A stretch of DNA of 64,000 bases, from contig NZ_JAJNDV010000001.1 of NCBI RefSeq assembly GCF_021043375.1, forward strand, positions 463,156 through 527,155. Direction: 5' to 3'. This document shows, piece by piece, positions 9,047 through 15,910 of this stretch. This stretch comes from Sphingomonas sp. IC-56 (GTDB taxonomy: Bacteria > Pseudomonadota > Alphaproteobacteria > Sphingomonadales > Sphingomonadaceae). Each line of letters begins with the position of its first letter. Positions within the stretch are counted from its first letter, which is position 1. Below the pieces are notes generated by a model. It saw nothing but the letters and a program-made list of their open reading frames with translations, searched no databases and had not been told where the DNA came from. Both the position numbers and the translations under genes were made by a program.

Positions 9047-9217
9047 CGCGCAGCCACCGAGGCGGCACGAAACCGCTGAACGGCCTGCTCTCGACCAATG
9101 GACAGCAAGCGGACGAGTCCGGCTAGGGAGCCGAAGAAGTCCTCCATCAGCGGCAATCCGCCGGCCGCTCTGCTGTACTTCAGCGAAGCACTGGAGCAAA
9201 AGAGTCGCTCGCGCGCC

Positions 9218-10267
9218 ATGCGGCTTGCGATCGTCAAAAATCGACATGGGACCACCGCCCTGACCAACCTGCCCGTCCGCCAGCTCGGCCCATTCTCGGT
9301 CTCCGCAATCGGCCTGGGGTGCATGAACCTCAGCCACGCCTATGGCGTACCGCCGTCGCCGGAGGATGGGGCGGAGCTGCTCAATCGGGCGCTCGACCTC
9401 GGCATCACCTTCCTCGACACCGCCGCCCTCTACGGGGGCGGGAACAACGAGCGCCTGATCGGTAGCACAGTGATGCACCGTCGGCAGGAATTCACGCTGG
9501 CGAGCAAGTGCGTGCTCGACATGATCGACGGCAAGCGGGGGCTCAACGGCTCGCCCGAGGCTATCGCCAAGACGCTCGACCAGGCGCTGGTGCGGCTCGG
9601 CACCGACCATATCGACTTGTACTACATGCATCGGCTCGACCGGAACGTGCCGATCGAGGAATCGGTCGGCGCGCTGGTGCGGGCAAAGGAAGCTGGCAAG
9701 ATTGGCGCGATCGGCCTGAGCGAAATGTCCTCAGCGACGATCCGCCGTGCGCAAGCTGTGCACCCCATCGCCGCCGTGCAAACCGAATACTCGCCGATGG
9801 TGCGCAACCCCGAAGTGGCGGTGCTTGAGACTTGCGCCGAACTCGGCATCGGCTTCGTCGCCTTCTCGCCCGTGGCGCGCGGGCTGCTTGCCGGGGCAGT
9901 GCACGCGGCTGGCTATGTCGAGGGCGACATTCGCGCCGCAATGCCGCGCTTCACCGAGCCTAACCTATCGCACAACCTGGTGGCGGTCCGGGCGTTCGAG
10001 GCGCTCGCGACCGAGCTGGGACACACGCCCGCACAACTGACGCTCGCCTGGGTACTGGCGCGCGGCGCTCATGTGGTGCCCATACCCGGCACCCGGAGTA
10101 TCGTGCATCTCGAAGAGAACGTCGCAGCCGCTTCGATCGTGCTGGAGGATGCGACCGTCGACCGCATAAGCGCAATCTTCGACGGCACGATTCGCGGCGC
10201 ACGCTACAGCGCGGCAATGCAGGCGCAGATCGATACCGAGACGTTGCCGGGCGAAGAGCTGGCCTGA
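9218..10267 (+). CDS. Aldo/keto reductase
   Basis: This is a TIM-barrel NAD(P)H-dependent reductase of the AKR superfamily, reducing aldehydes or ketones in the cytoplasm. The catalytic tetrad is visible: Asp and Tyr in FLDTAALYGGG, Lys in TLASKC, and His in LYYMHRLDR. The cofactor end is marked by VPIPGTRSIVHLEENVAAA. The ATG at 9218 is chosen because the sequence upstream to 9098 is open but not family-like; the true start could lie slightly further in, before LPVRQLGPFSVSAIGLG. A 171-base gap separates it from the CoA-transferase/dehydratase operon, so it may be transcribed separately. A perfect hairpin follows directly. Substrate unknown. Confidence 0.85.
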   Translation: MRLAIVKNRHGTTALTNLPVRQLGPFSVSAIGLGCMNLSHAYGVPPSPEDGAELLNRALDLGITFLDTAALYGGGNNERLIGSTVMHRRQEFTLASKCVLDMIDGKRGLNGSPEAIAKTLDQALVRLGTDHIDLYYMHRLDRNVPIEESVGALVRAKEAGKIGAIGLSEMSSATIRRAQAVHPIAAVQTEYSPMVRNPEVAVLETCAELGIGFVAFSPVARGLLAGAVHAAGYVEGDIRAAMPRFTEPNLSHNLVAVRAFEALATELGHTPAQLTLAWVLARGAHVVPIPGTRSIVHLEENVAAASIVLEDATVDRISAIFDGTIRGARYSAAMQAQIDTETLPGEELA

Positions 10268-10276
10268 CCACCGTCA

Positions 10277-10296
10277 CCCCCGGCTCGCGCCGGGGG
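10277..10296. terminator. Hairpin between convergent genes
   Basis: A perfect stem, CCCCCGGC-TCGC-GCCGGGGG, lies in the 42 bases between the stops of the aldo/keto reductase (+) and the MetE-like gene (-). No T tract follows, so the type is unclear, but the position suits a bidirectional terminator. Confidence 0.6.
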
Positions 10297-10309
10297 CGAC
10301 CGCTTCGAC

Positions 10310-11422
10310 TCAGAGTTCGCCCCAGACGTCCTTGGCGACGTCGATCACCAGCCGCATCTTGGCGGCTTGCTGATCCATCGCGATGTCGTTGCCGTGCACT
10401 GTGGACGAGAAGCCGCATTGCGGCGACAGCGCCATCTGATCGAGCGGCATGAATTTCGCCGCCTGGTCGATACGGGCCTTCACATCCTCCGCGCTTTCCA
10501 TGTCCGCCAGCTTGGTCGTGACCAGCCCGAGCACCACGGTCTTGTTCTTGGGTACATGGCGCAGCGGCGCGAAGTCGCCCGAGCGGGGATCGTCATATTC
10601 CAAGAAATAGCCGTCGACCGCGAGTTCGTTGAACAGCGTCTCGGCGACGGGCTCATATCCGCCCTCAGCCGCCCAGCTTGAGCGGAAGTTGCCGCGGCAC
10701 AGATGCACGCAGACCGTCATATCAGCGGGCTTGTCCCGGATCGAGTCGTTGATGATGCGGGCATAAAGGCGCGGCAGCTCGTCAGGGTCCATGCCGCGCT
10801 TGCGGGCATTCTCGCGCTGCGTATCGTCGCACAAATAGGCCAGGTTGGTGTCGTCGAGCTGAAGATAGCGGCATCCGGCATCGGCCAGGCTGGCGATTTC
10901 CGCACGATAGGCGGCCGACAGATCCTGATAAAACTGATCGAGATCGGGATATGCGTCGGCGTTGATCGCATCCCGGCCGCCGCGGAAGTGCAGCATCGTC
11001 GGTGACGGGATCGTCACCTTGGGCGTCTGGCGGGTCACCGAAGCCAGGAATTCGAAATCGCGGCGCTGGATGTCGCGGGCGTGCTCCACCTTGCCCGTGA
11101 TGCTCATGACGGGGGGCGCATATTCCAGATCGGTGCCGCCATGGTTGTGAAACTTGACCTGAGTGCCGCCGGTCTCTTCGACGCCGTTCAGCTGAAGCAG
11201 GAAGTCGGTGTGGAAATAGGTGCGGCGGAATTCACCGTCGGTAATGCCCTTGAGCCCCAGCCCCTCCTGCATTGCGACCACGCCGCGGATCGCCTCGTCT
11301 TCAACCTGGCGAAGCTCCGCTGCGTCCACGCGCCCCTCTTTGAACGCGGCGCGGGCGTCGATCAGTGCCTTTGGCCGCAGGAAGCTGCCGACGTGATCGG
11401 CGCGAAACGGGGGCTTGGTCAT
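10310..11422 (-). CDS. Cobalamin-independent methionine synthase (MetE C-terminal domain) family methyltransferase
   Basis: The 370-residue product matches the single-domain form of the MetE catalytic barrel, which uses Zn-activated thiolate chemistry to move a methyl group, in MetE from methyl-tetrahydrofolate to homocysteine. The Zn ligands are likely in VCVHLCRGN (His and Cys), FLEYDD (Glu) and SPQCGFSS (Cys). The opening RADHVGSFLRP and the sequence LQLDDTNLAYLCD are typical. The N-terminal half of full MetE is absent, as in YxjG/YxjH-type proteins. The gene is divergent from vanA with two palindromes between, so both may answer to the same regulator. A role in handling one-carbon groups from methoxy-aromatics is possible but is inference; the methyl donor is not known. 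Confidence 0.85.
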   Translation of the reverse strand: MTKPPFRADHVGSFLRPKALIDARAAFKEGRVDAAELRQVEDEAIRGVVAMQEGLGLKGITDGEFRRTYFHTDFLLQLNGVEETGGTQVKFHNHGGTDLEYAPPVMSITGKVEHARDIQRRDFEFLASVTRQTPKVTIPSPTMLHFRGGRDAINADAYPDLDQFYQDLSAAYRAEIASLADAGCRYLQLDDTNLAYLCDDTQRENARKRGMDPDELPRLYARIINDSIRDKPADMTVCVHLCRGNFRSSWAAEGGYEPVAETLFNELAVDGYFLEYDDPRSGDFAPLRHVPKNKTVVLGLVTTKLADMESAEDVKARIDQAAKFMPLDQMALSPQCGFSSTVHGNDIAMDQQAAKMRLVIDVAKDVWGEL

Positions 11423-11443
11423 GCTGAGCTCTCCTACGCAATA

Positions 11444-11464
11444 ATTGTATGCAGAACGTACAAT
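11444..11464. promoter_or_regulatory. Palindrome 1 in the metE-like/vanA divergent promoter
   Basis: Two arms, ATTGTATG and CGTACAAT, are separated by five bases (CAGAA) and match with one mismatch. The site sits 22 bases upstream of the MetE-like start. It resembles palindrome 2 (shared TGTA.G/CGTACA core), whose centre is 31 bases away, about three helical turns. A likely binder is the MarR-family protein encoded after vanA (inference). Confidence 0.55.
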
Positions 11465-11476
11465 CTTGACTCAATT

Positions 11477-11493
11477 TGTACGTGTTGCGTACA
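11477..11493. promoter_or_regulatory. Palindrome 2 in the metE-like/vanA divergent promoter
   Basis: A perfect inverted repeat, TGTACG-N5-CGTACA, lies 40 bases upstream of the vanA ATG. It shares its core and spacing with palindrome 1, which supports a two-site operator covering both divergent promoters. Confidence 0.58.
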
Positions 11494-11532
11494 TTTCCTG
11501 AAACCGCGCTGCAAGCGGACAAGGAGAGCAGG

Positions 11533-12561
11533 ATGACCTGGATACCAAATCGGTGGTACGTCGCGGCGTGGGACAGCGAAGTCGATCGGACGCCGCTGGC
11601 GCGGAAGATCTGCAACGAACCGGTGATGCTTTACCGCAAGCTCGATCGCAGTCTCGTGGCTATGCGCGATGCCTGTCCGCACCGCCTGCTGCCCCTGTCC
11701 ATGGGCTATAAGGAAGGGGACTCCGTGCGCTGCCGCTACCACGGGCTGCTACTCGGCCCCGACGGATGCGCGACCGAAATGCCAATCAAAAGCGAGCGCG
11801 TGCCCAAGGGAGTATGCGCGCAGCTTTATCCGGTGGTCGAGAGGCACCGCTTCGTCTGGGTGTGGATCGGTGAGCCGGAGAAGGCAGACCTGGCTCTGAT
11901 ACCGGATTTCTGGCCGTGCAGCGCACCGGGCTGGACCTTTGACGGCGGCTACAACCATGTCCGTTGCGACTATCGGCTGATGATCGACAATCTGATGGAC
12001 CTTAGCCATGAAACCTACGTCCACCAGGGATCGATAGGCCAGCCGGAGATCAACGAGACACCGATCGAAACGGAAGTCGACGGAGACCAAGTTCGCGTTC
12101 GCCGTTGGATGGCGAACATCGACCCCCCACCCTTCTGGCGCGATGCATTGAAGGCCGATGGGCCGGTCGACCGCTGGCAGATCTGCCACTTCCTCCAGCC
12201 GAGCAACGTGCTGATCGACGTCGGTGTAGCTCCGGTGGAAGCCGGAGCAACCCCGGAGCGGCACGACCAAGGCGTTCGCGGCTTCGTGGTCGATGCGATG
12301 ACTCCGGAGAGCGAGACCACGACGCATTATTTCTGGGGAATGGCGCGCAACTTCGATATCGAAGACTTGGGCTTCACAGCGCGCTTCAAGGCGCAGCAGG
12401 GACAGGTGTTCGATGAAGATGTCGAAGTGCTGGAAGCGCAGCAGCGCTCGATCGATGCAAACCCGGACATGAAGCTGCGCGGCTACTCGATCGATCTGGG
12501 CACGGTGCGGGCGCGCGCGATCATCCGCAAGGCCATCGAGGCTTCGGCTACGGATGCCTGA
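11533..12561 (+). CDS. vanA: Vanillate O-demethylase oxygenase subunit (Rieske, VanA-type)
   Basis: This 342-residue Rieske non-heme iron oxygenase is expected to demethylate vanillate to protocatechuate and formaldehyde. The Rieske [2Fe-2S] ligands are C48-P-H50 and C67-R-Y-H70. The mononuclear iron motif is DLSHETYVH (H-x4-H), and the stretches CDYRLMIDNLMDLSHETYVH, PVDRWQICHF and TTHYFWGMARNF follow VanA closely. The ATG at 11533 has AAGGAGAG just upstream. The VanB reductase subunit that feeds electrons is not seen in this window, so it must come from elsewhere or be replaced by a general reductase. It overlaps the MarR gene by eight bases and lies two genes before an aromatic-acid transporter, which supports the vanillate assignment. 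Confidence 0.86.
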   Translation: MTWIPNRWYVAAWDSEVDRTPLARKICNEPVMLYRKLDRSLVAMRDACPHRLLPLSMGYKEGDSVRCRYHGLLLGPDGCATEMPIKSERVPKGVCAQLYPVVERHRFVWVWIGEPEKADLALIPDFWPCSAPGWTFDGGYNHVRCDYRLMIDNLMDLSHETYVHQGSIGQPEINETPIETEVDGDQVRVRRWMANIDPPPFWRDALKADGPVDRWQICHFLQPSNVLIDVGVAPVEAGATPERHDQGVRGFVVDAMTPESETTTHYFWGMARNFDIEDLGFTARFKAQQGQVFDEDVEVLEAQQRSIDANPDMKLRGYSIDLGTVRARAIIRKAIEASATDA

Positions 12562-12988
12562 AACGCCTGTCGGCCTTGGGGCGCTCGAAGAGATCCTTGG
12601 GCTGAACATTCGCCTTGCGCACGGGGCAGTGCAGCGGCATTTCGCCGAGCGCTTCGCCGGGCTGACGTTGACGCAAAAGCAGGTATCGGTGCTGTGGCTG
12701 GCCGGCGATCATCCGGGCATTTCTCAGACCGACCTAGCGCGGGCGCTCGACATGGACCGGGCGACGACGATGGCGATCGTCCACGCACTGGAAAAGCGCG
12801 GGCTTCTCGAGCGGGGCAAGAGCGAAAGTGACGCGCGGCGCGTGGCTCTCGCTCTCACTGCCCAAGGAAGCGCGCTGCTGAAGGAAGCGCAGACGGCGAT
12901 CGCCGAGCACGAGCAATGGTTGACGCGCCGCTTTACGACCGACGAGTTGGCGACGCTCATGGAAATGCTCAGGCGCATCCACCGCTAG
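12554..12988 (+). CDS. MarR-family transcriptional regulator
   Basis: This 144-residue protein has the MarR winged-helix layout: LTLTQKQVSVLWLAGDHPGISQTDLARALDMDRATTMAIVHALEKRGLLER, followed by the wing SESDARRVALALTAQGSALL and a C-terminal dimerisation helix. MarR proteins usually repress nearby catabolic genes and release DNA when a phenolic ligand binds. The start overlaps the end of vanA. It is the natural candidate to bind the two palindromes upstream of vanA and the MetE-like gene, with vanillate or a related acid as ligand (inference). Confidence 0.88.
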   Translation: MPETPVGLGALEEILGLNIRLAHGAVQRHFAERFAGLTLTQKQVSVLWLAGDHPGISQTDLARALDMDRATTMAIVHALEKRGLLERGKSESDARRVALALTAQGSALLKEAQTAIAEHEQWLTRRFTTDELATLMEMLRRIHR

Positions 12989-13045
12989 ATTGTTGCGTCC
13001 CATAGCATAATCTTCCATTCTCAGCCAAAAGGCGGAGAGCGATGA

Positions 13046-14356
13046 ATGATTAGCATGGACCCTCGAGCATTGATCGACCGTGAGCCTATGTCCCGCTTCC
13101 AGTGGGGCGTCATCGCGGTGATGGTGGGGCTCAACGCGCTCGACGGCTTCGATGTGCTCTCCATCAGCTTCGCCTCGCCGGGCATTGCCAAGGCATGGGG
13201 GATAGACCGTGCCGGGCTTGGCCTAGTCCTCTCGATGGAGCTGGTGGGCATGGCGCTCGGCTCGCTCATCCTCGGCGGCGTGGCGGACCGCGTGGGGCGG
13301 CGCGCGACGATCCTCGGCTGCCTGGTGCTGATGACGATCGGCATGCTGGGCGCGGCCACCTCGCACGATGTGATGACGCTGTCGGCATGGCGGGTGCTCA
13401 CGGGCCTTGGAATCGGGGGCATGCTGGCTGCCACCAACGCCGCCGTTGCCGAGGCGGCGAACGGCAAGCGGCTGGCCTTAGCCGTGGTGCTGATGGCCGC
13501 TGGCTATCCGGTGGGTACGATCATCGGCGGTTCGATATCGGCCGTGCTGCTGGGCATGTATGGCTGGCAGTCGGTGTTCGTGTTCGGCGCAATTGCTACC
13601 GTCTGCTTCATCCCGCTGGTGCTTTTCTTTGCGCCCGAAAGCATCGCGTTCCTGATGCACAAGCGGCCGGCGAACGCACTGAAGCGCGTGAACGCCGTCC
13701 TCGCGCGGATGGGCCATGCCCCCGTCGCATCGCTGCCCTTGGCCGAGGCGCGGCCAAGCAAAGCTGCCGCAGCCGAATTGTTCGCGCCCGACATGGCGCG
13801 CGCGACCATGCTGCTCACCCTTGCCTATCTGATGCACATCATGACCTTCTATTTCATCCTGAAATGGATCCCGAAGATCGTGGTCGACATGGGCTTCGCG
13901 CCAGCCGCCGCCGCAGGCGTGCTGGTTTGGGCAAGCGTCGGCGGTGCAACCGGCTCGCTGTTGCTAGGACTGCTCACTGCGAGGGTGCGGCTGCTTGCAT
14001 TGACGATCGGCGCGATGGTCGCATCCGTGGCGCTCGTTATCGCTTTCGGCCGGGCGCAGACCGACCTGCAGGGCTTGTCGATGGTTGCCGCGGCGGCAGG
14101 CTTCTTCACCAATGCCGGCGTGGTGGGGCTTTACGCCTTGCTCGCACGAACCTTTCCAACCGGGCTCCGCGCCACCGCAACCGGCTTCGTCATCGGGGTA
14201 GGTCGTGGCGGATCGGCTCTGGCCCCGGCGCTCGCCGGGCTGCTTTTCGCCGCAGGCTATGTTCTCGACAGCGTGGCGATCCTGATGAGCCTGGGCTCGG
14301 CAATTGCGGCAGTCGCGTTGCTCGGCATCCGCCACCAGCCCCCCGCCACCGAATAG
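13046..14356 (+). CDS. MFS aromatic acid:H+ symporter family transporter (PcaK/VanK-like)
   Basis: This 436-residue major facilitator protein has about 12 membrane helices. The aromatic acid:H+ symporter signature LNALDGFDVLSISFASPGIA is in helix 1, the loop 2-3 motif GGVADRVGRRATIL follows helix 2, and FPTGLRATATGFVIGVGRGGS lies near helix 11. It probably carries vanillate, protocatechuate or a hydroxycinnamate across the inner membrane. The start at 13046 has GGCGGAG about ten bases upstream; a second ATG at 13055 is possible. It follows vanA-marR in the same direction with a 57-base gap, so co-transcription is likely. Confidence 0.9.
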   Translation: MISMDPRALIDREPMSRFQWGVIAVMVGLNALDGFDVLSISFASPGIAKAWGIDRAGLGLVLSMELVGMALGSLILGGVADRVGRRATILGCLVLMTIGMLGAATSHDVMTLSAWRVLTGLGIGGMLAATNAAVAEAANGKRLALAVVLMAAGYPVGTIIGGSISAVLLGMYGWQSVFVFGAIATVCFIPLVLFFAPESIAFLMHKRPANALKRVNAVLARMGHAPVASLPLAEARPSKAAAAELFAPDMARATMLLTLAYLMHIMTFYFILKWIPKIVVDMGFAPAAAAGVLVWASVGGATGSLLLGLLTARVRLLALTIGAMVASVALVIAFGRAQTDLQGLSMVAAAAGFFTNAGVVGLYALLARTFPTGLRATATGFVIGVGRGGSALAPALAGLLFAAGYVLDSVAILMSLGSAIAAVALLGIRHQPPATE

Positions 14357-14382
14357 TCTAGCTGAACGGACAGCATCCGGGA

Positions 14383-14397
14383 GATGCCGGTGGCATC
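14383..14397. terminator. Weak hairpin between converging MFS and tannase genes
   Basis: GATGCC-GGT-GGCATC forms a perfect six-pair stem with a three-base loop. It lies 27 bases after the MFS stop and covers the stop of the converging tannase gene. There is no T tract, so a terminator role is tentative. Confidence 0.35.
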
Positions 14398-15910
14398 ATC
14401 TCGGCTTGCTTGCCCCGAGCGTGCGGACCAGGGTGGGATCAGTCTGGCAGCTGTAGGACGCAGCAACCTCCTGCGGGCCCACGCCGTTATAGCGTGCCGC
14501 CTTGGGGAACGGACAAAGGGTGCGTGTGAAGCGCAGTTGATCTCCCTCCAGCTTCGTGGCGGTCAGACGCTCGGGCGCCTGGCCCTGCTCAACCCACCGG
14601 ATCAGCGCCCAAAGCACGTCGCGCTGGGGATCGTTGGGCCAGCTGGGATGTCCCGACCCGCCAAAGGCGTCCGCACCCGGTCCGCGCGTGCAGTGATACA
14701 TGCCCGGCACCATGAACAGGCGCACCGACTCGGCAAGCTTTTCGGCGCCGCCATGGGCACGTGCCAGGCTGGCATAATAGCCAAGGGTCGGGCCCGCATT
14801 GGTCGAAGGATCGGCCCAACCGTGGTAGAGGATCGCCTTGCCACCTGCTTTGAGGAATGGCTGGATCGCAGTCTTGTCCGCGCGAAGCTCCGGCATCGCC
14901 CGGTTGGCAGCCTGAAGGTCGGCAGTGCGGCGGAAGCTGTCCTCGTTCCAATTCGCGTCGTTGTACACGCCGTCCGCCCACATCGCCCGCAGCAGCGGCG
15001 ACGGCGGCCCCGGACGGGTACGGACGCCGGGATAGAGGCCCCAATCCATCGCCCTACCCTGTTCGTCGGGCATCGGGCTGACGATCGTGCGAAGCATCTT
15101 GAGCTTGGCAGGCGAGAGGCAGTCGGAGCTCTGGCCCGGCTTGCACGCCAGCGCTTCGACCTTGAACTTGCAGCGCAGCGGGTTCTCGATGACCCCATCC
15201 GCGACGCCGTCGATCTTGTCGCACGCGGCGGTCGCCTTGCGCTCGTACAGCGCCCAGTCGTCATCGCTCAGCGCCCCTGCCCGATCGTGCTTCTGGAGCA
15301 GTGCGCCCCACATCATCCGCACCGATTGCAGCGGCATATACGGTCCCGGCGCGCCGGCGATCACACCGTCGTAGTCGCCGGGATAGTTCTGCATCTCCTT
15401 CAGCGCCTGCCGCCCGCCGCCCGAACAGCCCGTGAAGTAGCTGCGATCAACGGCGCGGCCGTAGAACGTAGTGGCCAGCGCCTTGGCGGCAACTGCGGTC
15501 AGGTGCACCGCGCGATGCTCGTAATCCACCCGCGCCTTGGCATCCGCCATCCAGCGCGCCTGGCTCGCCTTGTGCCCGCTGTCCGTGGTCACGGTGGCGA
15601 ACCCCTGTTCCACTCGGCGGCTCATGTCGCTGTAGTTGAAGATGCCCGCATCACCGCCGACGCCGGCTCCGAGCAGCCGCCCGTTCCAGTCTTCGGGCAG
15701 CCACAATTCGAAACCGATATTGCCCTCGATCACACCCTCCACCCGGCACAGCTTCACGCTGACCGGGCTGGGCCGATAGAAACTCTTGGTCTCCGGCGCC
15801 CAGCTTGGTGAGGGCGTAATCGCAGTCGCCGCCGTTACGACCACCCCACCGGGGTGCGCTCCGGTGAGGGAAGCGCACCCGGCCAGGGTTGCAGCCAGCA
15901 GAAGCGGCAT
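14396..15910 (-). CDS. Tannase/feruloyl esterase family lipoprotein
   Basis: This 504-residue alpha/beta hydrolase belongs to the tannase/feruloyl esterase family, which cleaves esters of phenolic acids such as gallate or ferulate. The N-terminus has a short signal with lipobox TLAGC (Cys12), so it is probably an outer-membrane or periplasmic lipoprotein. The nucleophile is in TGCSGGGRQAL, the acid in YHGWADPSTN, and the base in VPGMYHCTRGPG. The Cys next to the Ser and the Cys after the His match the family's CS...HC disulfide pair. Its start overlaps the stop of the TonB receptor (TGATG), so receptor and esterase are coupled. Releasing ferulate from plant esters would feed the ferA/ferB pathway 13 kb away (inference). 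Confidence 0.9.
   Translation of the reverse strand: MPLLLAATLAGCASLTGAHPGGVVVTAATAITPSPSWAPETKSFYRPSPVSVKLCRVEGVIEGNIGFELWLPEDWNGRLLGAGVGGDAGIFNYSDMSRRVEQGFATVTTDSGHKASQARWMADAKARVDYEHRAVHLTAVAAKALATTFYGRAVDRSYFTGCSGGGRQALKEMQNYPGDYDGVIAGAPGPYMPLQSVRMMWGALLQKHDRAGALSDDDWALYERKATAACDKIDGVADGVIENPLRCKFKVEALACKPGQSSDCLSPAKLKMLRTIVSPMPDEQGRAMDWGLYPGVRTRPGPPSPLLRAMWADGVYNDANWNEDSFRRTADLQAANRAMPELRADKTAIQPFLKAGGKAILYHGWADPSTNAGPTLGYYASLARAHGGAEKLAESVRLFMVPGMYHCTRGPGADAFGGSGHPSWPNDPQRDVLWALIRWVEQGQAPERLTATKLEGDQLRFTRTLCPFPKAARYNGVGPQEVAASYSCQTDPTLVRTLGASKPR

Noticed and set aside
13102..14361. A 419-codon open frame overlapping the MFS gene in another frame
   Set aside because: The 13046-14356 frame gives 12 membrane helices and MFS motifs; this one is Arg/Ala-rich without structure.
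14384..15811. A 475-codon rightward open frame across the tannase-family gene
   Set aside because: Antisense to a well-supported esterase with full catalytic motifs; composition is that of a shadow frame.
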